64,000 nucleotides of DNA, from NCBI GenBank assembly GCA_023100825.1, contig CP095846.1, forward strand, positions 1,736,001-1,800,000, in the 5' to 3' direction. The translations under genes were made by a program, and so were the position numbers. This DNA comes from Nocardioidaceae bacterium SCSIO 66511 (GTDB lineage: Bacteria; Actinomycetota; Actinomycetes; Propionibacteriales; Nocardioidaceae). The first letter of the stretch is position 1. Each line of letters opens with the position of its first letter. The notes below the pieces were generated by a model. It worked only from the letters and a program-made list of their open reading frames with translations. It was not told the DNA's origin and did no database searches. Shown one piece after another: positions 17,888 through 25,642 of the stretch.

Positions 17888-19153
17888 ATGTCAACGGGGC
17901 ACAACTCACGCAGACGCAGCGCGATCCGCGCGTTGCGAAAGGCATTCCGGCGCGGTCTGCTGGCGATGTTCGTCACCCAGCTCGCCATCATCATCTCGCT
18001 CATCGGAATCGACAACTGGCGTAAGCGCATCCGGCCGCGCAAGGTGCGTTTTCCCAGGACCGCACCCGCCGACATCGAGGTCGGTAGCTCCCAAGCCACC
18101 ACGTTCACCTACGGCGAGGATCTGTACGACGACATGCTCGCGTCGATCCGCGCCGCCAAGAGCCGGATCCTGTTCGAGTCGTACATCTGGAAAGGCGACG
18201 AGGTCGGCCGCGAGTTCAAACAAGCGCTGATCGAGGCGTCCGAACGCGGAGTCGAGGTCCACGTGATCTACGACGGGTTTGCCAACCTCGTCGTTCCCCG
18301 TTCGTTCCTCTCCTTTCCGCCGGCGATCCACGTACTGCGCTATCCGCTGTTCCGCCCCGGCCTGTTGATGTTGAACGTACGAAAGTCCGGCCGCGACCAC
18401 CGCAAGATCCTCGTCGTCGACGGCGAGATCGCGTACGTGGGCGGCTACAACATCGGGGCGACGTACGCGACCGACTGGCGCGACACGCATATCAAGTTCC
18501 GCGGGCCTTCGGCGTGGGACTTCGAGAACGCCTTCGTCGACTTCTGGAACATGCAGCGCGCCGACGGGCTGCCGCTGCTCGCCGATGAAGGTGCGCGTAC
18601 GTGGGAGCCGCACATCCGTACGCATCGCAATGTGCCCGGTTTGCTGGTCTTCCCGATCCGCGGGATGTACCTCGAGGCGATCGACCGAGCGCGCGAGCAC
18701 ATCTACATCACCCAGGCGTACTTCATCCCCGATCGCGAGATCCTCGCGGCGCTGCTGGCGGCGGCCCGGCGCGGGGTCGACGTGCGGGTACTCGTACCCG
18801 AGACGTCCAACCACGTCGTCGCAGACTGGATGTCGCGGGGGTTCTACTCGACCTTGCTGCGCGGGGGCATCTCGATCTGGCTGTACGAGAATGCGATGGT
18901 GCACGCGAAGACCGCGACGATCGACGGCAAGTGGACCACGATCGGCACGGCGAACATCGACCGGTTGAGCCTCACGGGCAACTACGAGATCAACGTCGAG
19001 GTGTTCGACGAGGGCCTTGCCGAGCAGATGGAGAAGGTGTTCTTCGCCGACAGCTCGAACGCTCGGCGGCTGTCGATCGAGGAGTGGGACCGCCGCGCGA
19101 TCGCGGCGAAGTTCAGCGAAACCGTGCTCGCACCGTTGCGCCCACTGCTGTAA
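17888..19153 (+). CDS. phospholipase D/cardiolipin synthase family protein
   Basis: A 421-residue membrane-anchored enzyme. One N-terminal membrane helix (about 24-42, LLAMFVTQLAIIISLIG) precedes two HxKx4D catalytic motifs: His171-x-Lys173-x4-Asp178 in DHRKILVVDG and His339-x-Lys341-x4-Asp346 in VHAKTATIDG. Both are intact, so it should be active as a phosphatidyltransferase or phospholipase. Bacterial cardiolipin synthases of this type condense two phosphatidylglycerols. Cardiolipin synthase usually has two N-terminal helices; this has one, so the exact reaction is uncertain. Confidence 0.85.
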   Translation: MSTGHNSRRRSAIRALRKAFRRGLLAMFVTQLAIIISLIGIDNWRKRIRPRKVRFPRTAPADIEVGSSQATTFTYGEDLYDDMLASIRAAKSRILFESYIWKGDEVGREFKQALIEASERGVEVHVIYDGFANLVVPRSFLSFPPAIHVLRYPLFRPGLLMLNVRKSGRDHRKILVVDGEIAYVGGYNIGATYATDWRDTHIKFRGPSAWDFENAFVDFWNMQRADGLPLLADEGARTWEPHIRTHRNVPGLLVFPIRGMYLEAIDRAREHIYITQAYFIPDREILAALLAAARRGVDVRVLVPETSNHVVADWMSRGFYSTLLRGGISIWLYENAMVHAKTATIDGKWTTIGTANIDRLSLTGNYEINVEVFDEGLAEQMEKVFFADSSNARRLSIEEWDRRAIAAKFSETVLAPLRPLL

Positions 19154-19170
19154 TCACCGTCACGCCGAAG

Positions 19171-19208
19171 ATGAGAGCCGTCTCATGGATGGCTCATGGC
19201 CGTCTCAC
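19171..19208 (+). promoter_or_regulatory. Predicted OmpR-type response regulator site, copy B
   Basis: Three direct hexamers TCTCAT, GCTCAT and TCTCAC begin at 19181, 19192 and 19203, an exact 11-bp period. An inverted ATGAGA begins at 19171, ten bases before the first. Eleven-bp direct repeats are the hallmark of OmpR/PhoB-type DNA binding. The same arrangement on the opposite strand is found at 23366-23403. It lies 52 bases before the Asp-rich gene at 19261. Confidence 0.6.
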
Positions 19209-19260
19209 CGCTGCCGCGCATTGTTGATCCCGTAATCGACAAGAAGCGAAGGGGAGACCC

Positions 19261-19713
19261 ATGAAGAAGCTGATCCAGTCCGGCATTGTCGGTGTTGCGG
19301 TGGCCGTGGGCGCCGGTGCGCTCGTCACGGGCGTTGCATCGTCCTCGAACGCCGACGCCAAGGACGCCGCGTACGCCAAGCGCGACGACGACAACACTTC
19401 CGTGGTGTTCGTCGCCGACGATGATGACGACGATGACGACGACGGCCTGCGGGACAAGTCGAGGTCGAAGAACACGAAGTCGAAGAACTCGAGGAACACC
19501 CGCTCGAAGAACTCGCGCGGCACGAAGCATTCGCGCAACAGCGCGAAGAGCCGCGACAAGACCAACAGCCGCAAGAGCCGGGTCAGCCGTGACGGGGAGA
19601 AGAGCCGCGCCGACAAGACGCGTGACTGGACCCGCGACGGCAAGGGCAAGAAGAAGCGCGACTGGAGTGTCAATCACACCAACGATCGCAGCAAGAACGA
19701 CACGCGTCGCTGA
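19261..19713 (+). CDS. Small exported protein with Asp run and Lys/Arg/Ser-rich tail
   Basis: A 150-residue protein with a Sec signal peptide (about 1-32, GIVGVAVAVGAGALVTGVASS). The mature part starts with nine aspartates in a row (about 57-65) and then about 80 residues almost entirely Lys, Arg, Ser, Asn, Asp and Thr, without predicted fold. Acidic and basic halves could bind divalent cations and anionic wall polymers. No family recognised. GAAGGGGAG upstream fits a strong ribosome binding site. The upstream site matches that of the second Asp-rich protein at 22927, which is in the operon of the two-component system. Confidence 0.7.
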   Translation: MKKLIQSGIVGVAVAVGAGALVTGVASSSNADAKDAAYAKRDDDNTSVVFVADDDDDDDDDGLRDKSRSKNTKSKNSRNTRSKNSRGTKHSRNSAKSRDKTNSRKSRVSRDGEKSRADKTRDWTRDGKGKKKRDWSVNHTNDRSKNDTRR

Positions 19714-19728
19714 CGCGCACCGATCGTC

Positions 19729-19762
19729 GGGCGGGGCTCCCAACCTCGCGGAGCCCCCGCCC
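19729..19762 (+). terminator. GC hairpin terminator after the Asp-rich gene
   Basis: GGGCGGGGCTCC pairs with GGAGCCCCCGCCC (one bulge) around a nine-base loop, 15 bases after the stop. CGTCGTTCG follows instead of a U run. Confidence 0.6.
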
Positions 19763-19796
19763 GGCGTCGTTCGTACCGATCCTCAGGAGGTTCTTG

Positions 19797-20684
19797 ATGA
19801 GCGACAGTGAGTGGGGCTTCGAGCCCGGCGACCAGATCGTGCCGGATCTGATCGCGCAGAACCTGCTCGGCGGCGGCGAGGCGTACGAGGCGTACCTCGC
19901 GTTCGACGAGGTGCTCTTCACGCCCGTCGTCGTCAAGGTCGTACGCCCCGATCAGGTCGACAGCGAGTCGACGTTGCGCGGGCTGCGGCGAGAGATCGCT
20001 GCATTGGATCGGCTCGAGCATCCGGCGGTCGTACGGTACTTCCACGCCGACGCCGACTACGAGCGCCCGTACGTCGCGCTGGAGAACATCGACGGTCCGA
20101 ACCTGTCGTCGCTGATCCGCCGGCACGGCGCGTTGCCGGTGCAGCAACTGCTCCCGCTCGGGCTCGAGCTCGCGTCTGCGCTGCATTACCTGCGGCAGCG
20201 CGACGTCGTACACCTCGATGTGAAGCCCAGCAACGTGATCATGGGCGCGCCCGCGCGGTTGATCGACCTGAGCGTCGCCCGCTCCGAGCAGGCGGCGGCG
20301 GAGCTGACGTACCCCATCGGCACCGACGACTACATGGCTCCCGAACAAGCCGACCCACAGAACTCCGGTACGCCCGGTTTTGCATCCGATATGTGGGGTC
20401 TCGGCGCGACGATGTTCCACGCTGCCGCCGGATACCGCGCGTTCGACGTCGGGTCGGGCGACGACGATGCGCCGGTCGAGCAGCGCTTCCGGCAGCTGGT
20501 CGACGATCCGTACGACTTTCCTGAATCAGTCGACCCCGTCGTCGCCAAGCTCATCTTGCCGTGCCTTGAACAGAACCCCACGAATCGCCCGACGCCGCGT
20601 GAGTTCGCCGAGGCGCTCGAACCGCTGCTCGCGGCGATGCCGAAGGCCCGGCTGTCCGGTTTCAAGGTCTCCCTCACCCGCTGA
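19797..20684 (+). CDS. Soluble serine/threonine protein kinase-like protein
   Basis: A 295-residue Hanks-type kinase domain with no membrane segment. Visible are a divergent Gly loop (LLGGGEAYEAYLAF), the nucleotide lysine in VVVKVVRPD, the catalytic loop VVHLDVKPSNV with Asp and Lys, LIDLSVARS in place of DFG, and GTDDYMAPEQADP as activation-segment end. The catalytic Asp and metal-binding positions are conserved, so activity is likely. ATG at 19797 has AGGAGG six bases upstream; a TTG one codon earlier is less likely. It sits between the first Asp-rich gene and the two-component system, suggesting possible cross-talk, which is inference. Confidence 0.8.
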   Translation: MSDSEWGFEPGDQIVPDLIAQNLLGGGEAYEAYLAFDEVLFTPVVVKVVRPDQVDSESTLRGLRREIAALDRLEHPAVVRYFHADADYERPYVALENIDGPNLSSLIRRHGALPVQQLLPLGLELASALHYLRQRDVVHLDVKPSNVIMGAPARLIDLSVARSEQAAAELTYPIGTDDYMAPEQADPQNSGTPGFASDMWGLGATMFHAAAGYRAFDVGSGDDDAPVEQRFRQLVDDPYDFPESVDPVVAKLILPCLEQNPTNRPTPREFAEALEPLLAAMPKARLSGFKVSLTR

Positions 20685-20689
20685 CCAAC

Positions 20690-20770
20690 AACGCTGACAC
20701 GTGAGAAATACCCCGCTGACACGCTAGAACTACCCGCGTGTCAGCGGGGTACTTCTCACGTGTCAGCGTT
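20690..20770. repeat. 35-bp-stem palindrome with nested direct repeats
   Basis: Thirty-five-base arms pair with a single mismatch around an 11-base loop. Each arm contains CGCTGACACG twice, so the left arm plus loop is two copies of a 22-base unit (CGCTGACACGTGAGAAATAC.. and CGCTGACACGCTAGAACTAC..). It lies between the convergent kinase and response regulator genes. Its right arm covers the regulator stop codon (20763-20765). Confidence 0.85.
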
Positions 20771-21437
20771 CACCGGGGTCGAGGCGGTAACCCATCCCGC
20801 GCACCGTCACGATCGCGTCGCTGCCGAGCTTCTTGCGTAGGTAGCCGACGTACACGTCGACGACGTTGGAGCCGGGGTCGAAGTCGTATCCCCACACATG
20901 CGACAGCAGCTGCTCACGGGAGAGCACCTGACCCGAGTTGCGCAGGAACACCTCGGCCAGCTTGAACTCCCGCGCCGAGAGCTCCACCAGTTCGCCGTCG
21001 ACCGTCGCCTCGCGAGTACGAAGATCGAGGCGGATCGGGCCGGCCGTCAGTTCGTCGTCGACGGTCGCCGCGGCGCTTGTCTCGCGCAACCGCAGACGTA
21101 CGCGGGCCCGAAGCTCATCGAAGCGGAACGGCTTCGGCATGTAGTCGGCGGCGCCCCCCTCGAGCGCTGCGACCGTGTCGCTCACCGAGTCGCGCGCCGT
21201 CAGCACGATGACCGGCAGCGTCGCGCGTTCGGTCTGTAGCCGGCGAAGCACCTCGTAGCCGTCCATCCCCGGGAGCCCGATATCGAGCACGATCAGGTCG
21301 AACTCGCCCGTGAGCGCGTAGTCGAGCCCGGTGATGCCGTCTTCCGCGACGGTCGTCGTGAAACCGTCGGCCTTGAGGCCCTTCGCGAGGAAGGACGCGA
21401 TGCGGGGTTCGTCCTCGACGATCAGGATCCGGCTCAT
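20763..21437 (-). CDS. OmpR family response regulator
   Basis: A 224-residue regulator: receiver domain 1-120 with acidic pocket Glu8-Asp9, phospho-acceptor Asp52 (VLDIGLPGMDG) and Lys in MPKPFRFDELRARV, then a winged-helix DNA-binding domain (about 130-224, with SAREFKLAEVFLRNSGQVLSREQLL split over two helices and VVDVYVGYLRKKL). It starts five bases after the histidine kinase stop. I predict that it binds the sites at 19171 and 23366, one of which drives its own operon. Confidence 0.93.
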   Translation of the reverse strand: MSRILIVEDEPRIASFLAKGLKADGFTTTVAEDGITGLDYALTGEFDLIVLDIGLPGMDGYEVLRRLQTERATLPVIVLTARDSVSDTVAALEGGAADYMPKPFRFDELRARVRLRLRETSAAATVDDELTAGPIRLDLRTREATVDGELVELSAREFKLAEVFLRNSGQVLSREQLLSHVWGYDFDPGSNVVDVYVGYLRKKLGSDAIVTVRGMGYRLDPGER

Positions 21438-21442
21438 CTCTC

Positions 21443-22867
21443 TCAATCTCTCGCATTCGCATCGATGGGTACGACGATTCGCAAGGTGGCGCCGATGGGC
21501 GGGTCGTCGAGCTGTACGTACCCGCCATGCGCCTCCGCGATGGCCGAGACGATCGACAGGCCGAGGCCGAATCCGTCGTCGCGGGTGGTGTCACTGCCGC
21601 GGCGGAACCGCTGGAAGATCCGGTCGCGGTCCTCCGGCGCGATGCCGGGACCCGTATCGCGTACCCAGAACTCCGCACTCCCGTCGCGTAGGCGGGCACC
21701 GATCGCGATCAGGTCGTCGTCTTCGGTGTGGCGTACGGCGTTGTGCGCAAGCTGCAGTAGCGCTTGGGTGATGCGTTGGCCGTCGAGGCGCACCGATGCG
21801 TCGGGGCAGGCATCGATCTTCCAGTTGCGTTCGCCCAGCGCACGGCACTTCTCGAGGACACTGCCTATGAGGTCCTTCAGATCGGCATCGCTCGGCTGGA
21901 TGAAATCGGGTCGCTGAGACTTCGCCAGCATCAGGATGTCTTCGACCAGGCGGGTCATCCGGGCGATCTCGTCGAGCAGCAGCTCACGGGTCTGCTCGAT
22001 CTCGGCGGCGTCGTTCGGATCGGTGAGCTCGAGGTGGCCTTGCAGGACGGTCAACGGCGTACGCAGCTCGTGGCCGGCGTCGTCGAGCAGCTGTCGTTGG
22101 GTCTGGAACGCCCACTCGATCCGGTCCAGCATGTCGTTGACCGTGACGGTCAGCTCGGTGAGGTCGTTGTTGCCCATGACCTCCATCCGCCTCGACAGGT
22201 CTCCCTGGGCGATCTGCTGCGCGGTGGACTGCATCCGGCGCACGGGTCGCAGCAGGCGACCGGTCAGCGCGAACGCGATCAGCGTGACGATCAGCCACGC
22301 GATGCCGGCGACGATGCCGAACGTACGCATCACGTCGTACAGCTCGCCGCGTTCGCGGTCGATGAGGTGGACGACGACGAACGCGCCCTCCTCGTCTGCG
22401 TCGCTCGCCGGTTGGACCATCACGATCGCCCTGCCCAGCGGGCTGTCGATGGTCTCGGTGCCGCCGCCCGCGCGAGTGAGCCGTGCGACCGTGTCCTTGA
22501 ACTCGGCTCGCTCGCCGAAGGGCCTGGCCTCGTCGCGCAGACCGGGCCCGCCGAGGTAACGGCCTTGATGGCCCGACAGCGTCGCGAAGATCATCTCGTT
22601 GCCCTCCGGCACATTGCGAGACATGAAGGTCTCCATCAGCCGGTAGATGCTGGTGAACCGCTTACCGGTCGCCGGGTCCTCGCCGCGGCTCGCCAGAGTC
22701 TTGAACTCCTCGACCTCCTGCTCCATCGACGCCGTGACCTCACGGTCGAGACGACGCATCTCCACCACATACGCGGACACACCGGCGAGTACGAGCGCGA
22801 GCGCGGTGAGCAGTGCGACGACGATCGTGATGCGTGCGCGCACCGTCAGCGTCTTGAGTCTGCTCAT
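21443..22867 (-). CDS. Membrane sensor histidine kinase
   Basis: A 474-residue sensor. Two membrane helices (about 14-33 and 186-206) enclose an extracellular domain of about 150 residues. A HAMP linker (RLLRPVRRMQSTAQQIAQGD), the HisKA dimerisation domain with phospho-acceptor His266 in DDAGHELRTPLTVLQG, and an HATPase_c domain with N box (QLAHNAVRHT), DTGPGIAPED and GFGLGLSIV follow. All catalytic motifs are present. Transcribed downstream of the Asp-rich secreted protein gene and just ahead of the response regulator, so signal, sensor and regulator share one operon. Ligand unknown. Confidence 0.93.
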   Translation of the reverse strand: MSRLKTLTVRARITIVVALLTALALVLAGVSAYVVEMRRLDREVTASMEQEVEEFKTLASRGEDPATGKRFTSIYRLMETFMSRNVPEGNEMIFATLSGHQGRYLGGPGLRDEARPFGERAEFKDTVARLTRAGGGTETIDSPLGRAIVMVQPASDADEEGAFVVVHLIDRERGELYDVMRTFGIVAGIAWLIVTLIAFALTGRLLRPVRRMQSTAQQIAQGDLSRRMEVMGNNDLTELTVTVNDMLDRIEWAFQTQRQLLDDAGHELRTPLTVLQGHLELTDPNDAAEIEQTRELLLDEIARMTRLVEDILMLAKSQRPDFIQPSDADLKDLIGSVLEKCRALGERNWKIDACPDASVRLDGQRITQALLQLAHNAVRHTEDDDLIAIGARLRDGSAEFWVRDTGPGIAPEDRDRIFQRFRRGSDTTRDDGFGLGLSIVSAIAEAHGGYVQLDDPPIGATLRIVVPIDANARD

Positions 22868-22926
22868 GAGGCCCTCGAAGGTCGGTGATCTGCTGCGACC
22901 GTATCGCGGTACGCGACGAGTTCGGC

Positions 22927-23343
22927 TCAGTCATCGCCGCCGTCGTCATCCCCGTCATCGTCGTCGTCATCATCATCGTCGTACGTGCCGGGGCTCGGGT
23001 TGACCGGCGTCCAGTCATCGTCGTCGTCATCGTCTCGACCGCGTCCAGGGCCAGAGTCGTCGCGGTCGTCATCGCCGCGGTCGTCCTTACCGGAGCTGCC
23101 CCGGTTGTCCTTGCCCTTGCCCGGGTTGTTGCCCTTGTCCCGGTCGCTCTTTTGCTCACCAGAGCCAGCCGAGTCGTCCGGGGTCTTCTGCGTGTCGGAA
23201 TCGTCCGCCGGGCGTACGACGACCGGATCGTCGACCTTCGGATCGGGGCCGCCGGTCGAGACGGCTCGTGCGACGGCGAATCCGCCGACAGCGGCGATCG
23301 CGACGACGGCGGCGACGAGGAGCAACTTACGTACTGCGGGCAT
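22927..23343 (-). CDS. Small Asp-rich exported or anchored protein
   Basis: A 138-residue protein with an N-terminal signal or anchor (about 5-25, LLLVAAVVAIAAVGGFAVARA) and an extreme mature part of Asp, Gly, Arg, Lys and Pro, including Asp runs of seven and nine residues near the C-terminus. It is the first gene of the operon with the histidine kinase and response regulator (59 bases to the kinase). It could chelate divalent cations near the sensor or be its ligand carrier. No family recognised. It shares the Asp run, size, signal peptide and upstream regulatory site with the gene at 19261. Confidence 0.65.
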   Translation of the reverse strand: MPAVRKLLLVAAVVAIAAVGGFAVARAVSTGGPDPKVDDPVVVRPADDSDTQKTPDDSAGSGEQKSDRDKGNNPGKGKDNRGSSGKDDRGDDDRDDSGPGRGRDDDDDDDWTPVNPSPGTYDDDDDDDDDGDDDGGDD

Positions 23344-23365
23344 GTCCCCAGCGTGTCAGGTCGGA

Positions 23366-23403
23366 GTCAGCATCCGATGAGATGCGAATGAGAAGCCTCT
23401 CAT
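23366..23403 (-). promoter_or_regulatory. Predicted OmpR-type response regulator site, copy A
   Basis: Read on the minus strand: inverted ATGAGA, then TCTCAT, TCTCAT and a weaker GCTGAC spaced by 11 bases. The first 16 bases agree with copy B (19171) at 14 of 16 positions and spacings are the same. It lies 22 bases before the Asp-rich gene at 23343 and 61 bases before ribF on the other side. Confidence 0.6.
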
Positions 23404-23464
23404 GTTCAGCCCGCGGGCGACATGGGAGAGTTGTGCTCGCAACATCTGGAGAGGAGATTCGCGG

Positions 23465-24415
23465 GTGACGGTGTGGCGCTCGATCGAGGAGGTCGACCTC
23501 GAAGACCGGCCCAGCGTGGTGACCATCGGCAACTTCGACGGCGTACACCTGGGCCATCGGCACGTGCTTCGGCGCGCCCATGAGGTCGCTGCCGACAGTC
23601 CGGCCGATGCGTCCGTCGTGGCCGTGACGTTCGATCCGCATCCGATGCAGGTGATCGCTCCATCGAGAGTTCCCGCGCGGCTGACGAGCATCGACGTACG
23701 CGTACGCCTGCTTGCGGCGGCCGGGGCCGATCACGTGCTGGTGCTTCCGTTCGACCGCGATATGTCGCAGTGGAGCCCAGAGGAGTTCGTCGACCGGGTC
23801 GTCGTGAAGGCCCTGCGCGCGGCCGCGGTCGTCGTCGGCGAGAACTTCCGGTTCGGCTCGAAGGCCGCCGGTGATGTTGCGTTCCTACGCGAACAGGGTG
23901 CCGCAAAGGGCTTCACAGTCGAGGGTCTCGCGCTCGACGGTGACGAGCAGCCGTGGTCATCGACGTACGTACGCTCACTCGTTGCGTCCGGCGATGTCGC
24001 CGCCGCGGCTCAGGTGCTCGGTCGCTTCCACGGCGTCGACGGTGTCGTCGTCGAGGGCGACAAGCGGGGGCGCGAGCTCGGCTTCCCGACGGCAAACATC
24101 CCGGCGTCGAACGCCGTTGCCGTACCCGACGACGGAGTCTACGCGGGGTGGCTGCGAGTCGACGGCGTGAAGGACGCCTTGCCGGCCGCGATCAGCGTCG
24201 GCACCAACCCGACCTTCGACGGCATCGACCGGCGCGTCGAATCGTACGTACTCGACCGCGACGACCTGGAGCTGTACGGCGTTCACGTCGAGGCGCTCTT
24301 CGTCGACCGAGTACGCGGCCAGGTCGCGTTCGACGGACGTGCGGCCCTGATCGAGCAGATGCACCGTGACGTAGCCGACGTACGACGCCTGCTCGCCGCC
24401 GCCCCCACCCCCTGA
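23465..24415 (+). CDS. ribF: bifunctional riboflavin kinase/FAD synthetase
   Basis: Converts riboflavin to FMN and FMN to FAD. The 316 residues have the N-terminal nucleotidyltransferase domain with TIGNFDGVHLGHRHVL and ENFRFG, and the C-terminal riboflavin kinase domain with KRGRELGFPTANI and NPTFDG. GTG start with GAGGAG eight bases upstream. The gene follows truB at a distance of about 6 kb rather than directly, so the accessory block 17.9-23.4 kb is inserted into the usual truB-ribF order. Its stop codon lies in the left arm of the palindrome at 24408. Confidence 0.96.
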   Translation: MTVWRSIEEVDLEDRPSVVTIGNFDGVHLGHRHVLRRAHEVAADSPADASVVAVTFDPHPMQVIAPSRVPARLTSIDVRVRLLAAAGADHVLVLPFDRDMSQWSPEEFVDRVVVKALRAAAVVVGENFRFGSKAAGDVAFLREQGAAKGFTVEGLALDGDEQPWSSTYVRSLVASGDVAAAAQVLGRFHGVDGVVVEGDKRGRELGFPTANIPASNAVAVPDDGVYAGWLRVDGVKDALPAAISVGTNPTFDGIDRRVESYVLDRDDLELYGVHVEALFVDRVRGQVAFDGRAALIEQMHRDVADVRRLLAAAPTP

Positions 24416-24474
24416 GCGGGACGTTCGCGCGGCGACACACAGGTGTGTCGCACTCGTACGTCCCGCTCAGGGGG
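24408..24474. repeat. Long palindrome, family 1
   Basis: Arms of about 32 bases (starting CCCCCTGAGCGGGACG) enclose a two-base loop with one bulge and a few mismatches. The left arm includes the ribF stop codon (24413-24415). The gene on the other side converges and ends at 24493. Related to 5487 and 14968. Confidence 0.8.
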
Positions 24475-24492
24475 CGGCAGGTCAGGCGGAGG

Positions 24493-25479
24493 TCAGGGGA
24501 GGAGTCGCACGAGCCGCTTCACAACGGCGCGGTTCGCAGTCGGTGCACCCGTGTCGTACGGCTTGACCCGTGCGGGTGCCTTCTCGCCGGTCAATTGGCG
24601 GTACGTCTGCTTGGCGATGCCGACCATGCCCTTTGCGAACGGGTGGAAACTCATCGCCCGCAGTAGGTCGATCTGCTTGCCGTTGACCCACGCGACGCCG
24701 CTCCCGCAGGCGTCGTGTCCGACGGAGGCGGGGTACATGTTGATGTACGTCGCGTCGTTGCGCGTGGCCCCGAGTCGCAGGGACTTGTTCAACCTGCGCT
24801 GCAGCTTGTTGCCCCATGCGTAGTCGCCGTCGGCGAACGGGATGGCGTCGCAGGTACCGATCGGCGGCAGAATCCGCAGGTAGCCGACGACGGCCACCTT
24901 TGCGTTCGGCGCATGCTTGTGGATCGCGCGGACGCTGCGCGCGATGTGTCCGCGGATGCGAGTCGCGTCGCGGAATTTCGTGTCGACGCCCTTCTTGGTG
25001 AACTTCTTCTTGCAGGGAGAGCCCTTGGGGTTCTGGTCGCGGACGGCGGTGCAGTCGGAGAGCAGGCTGCCGAACAGCTCGAAGTCGTTGCCCCCGATAC
25101 CGAGCGTGACCAGATCGGTGTCCTTGCTGAGTGCGTCGAGCTGGCGCGCGTTCGTGCCGAGCGGCGTCTGCTGTGGCTTCCACAGGTGGCTGGAGTGTGC
25201 GGCGCTGCAACTGGCATCGGTGTACGTCTCGACGTCGAAGTACGAGGCGAGCAGAGCGGGGTAGTTGCGTGCGGATACGACGCAGCCGAGCGGGCGGTCG
25301 AGGCGGATCGGATGGATCAGCGGGCCGGCCGTGAACGAGTCGCCGAGTGCCACATAGTTGTCGTACTGCGTCTTGCGGGCGGCATCGTCAGGTTCGGCAT
25401 TCGCACTCGTGGTGCCGGCGACGGTCGCGAGCAGCCCGACGAGCGCGGCCGCAACGGGTAGCCCCAGGGGTCTCCGCAT
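24493..25479 (-). CDS. Secreted SGNH/GDSL-family hydrolase, first copy
   Basis: A 328-residue exported esterase or lipase. Signal peptide about 1-29 ending ANA. Block I is ALGDSFTAG with nucleophile Ser48, block III GIGGNDF, and the catalytic His lies in MSFHPFAKG near the C-terminus. Several paired Cys (CVVSAR, ASCSAAH, SDCTAV, GSPCKK, TCDAIP, DACGSG) suggest disulfides as in Streptomyces-type secreted SGNH enzymes. GGGAG precedes ATG 25479 by nine bases. A paralogue lies at 28973. Lipid, ester or glycan substrate unknown. Confidence 0.88.
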   Translation of the reverse strand: MRRPLGLPVAAALVGLLATVAGTTSANAEPDDAARKTQYDNYVALGDSFTAGPLIHPIRLDRPLGCVVSARNYPALLASYFDVETYTDASCSAAHSSHLWKPQQTPLGTNARQLDALSKDTDLVTLGIGGNDFELFGSLLSDCTAVRDQNPKGSPCKKKFTKKGVDTKFRDATRIRGHIARSVRAIHKHAPNAKVAVVGYLRILPPIGTCDAIPFADGDYAWGNKLQRRLNKSLRLGATRNDATYINMYPASVGHDACGSGVAWVNGKQIDLLRAMSFHPFAKGMVGIAKQTYRQLTGEKAPARVKPYDTGAPTANRAVVKRLVRLLP

Positions 25480-25591
25480 CGGTGTGATCTCCCTCATGTG
25501 GATGAACGGTGACCGCAACCTACCAACGGGTAACCAGATGCGACAAGCAACGATGCTCAGTATCTGGACGATCGTCCCACTCGTCACGCAG

Positions 25592-25628
25592 AGCCGGACA
25601 GGTGTCACCCCCTCACACCTGTCCGGCT
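25592..25628 (-). terminator. Perfect 14-bp hairpin after the MMPL gene
   Basis: AGCCGGACAGGTGT and ACACCTGTCCGGCT pair perfectly around a nine-base loop, 14 bases after the MMPL stop and before the SGNH gene on the same strand. No U run. Confidence 0.65.
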
Positions 25629-25642
25629 GGCCTCGGTCGGAG

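Noticed and set aside
19430-19460. GAC/GAT runs as a microsatellite
   Set aside because: Codons for Asp are mixed, so the run is held by protein selection rather than by slippage.
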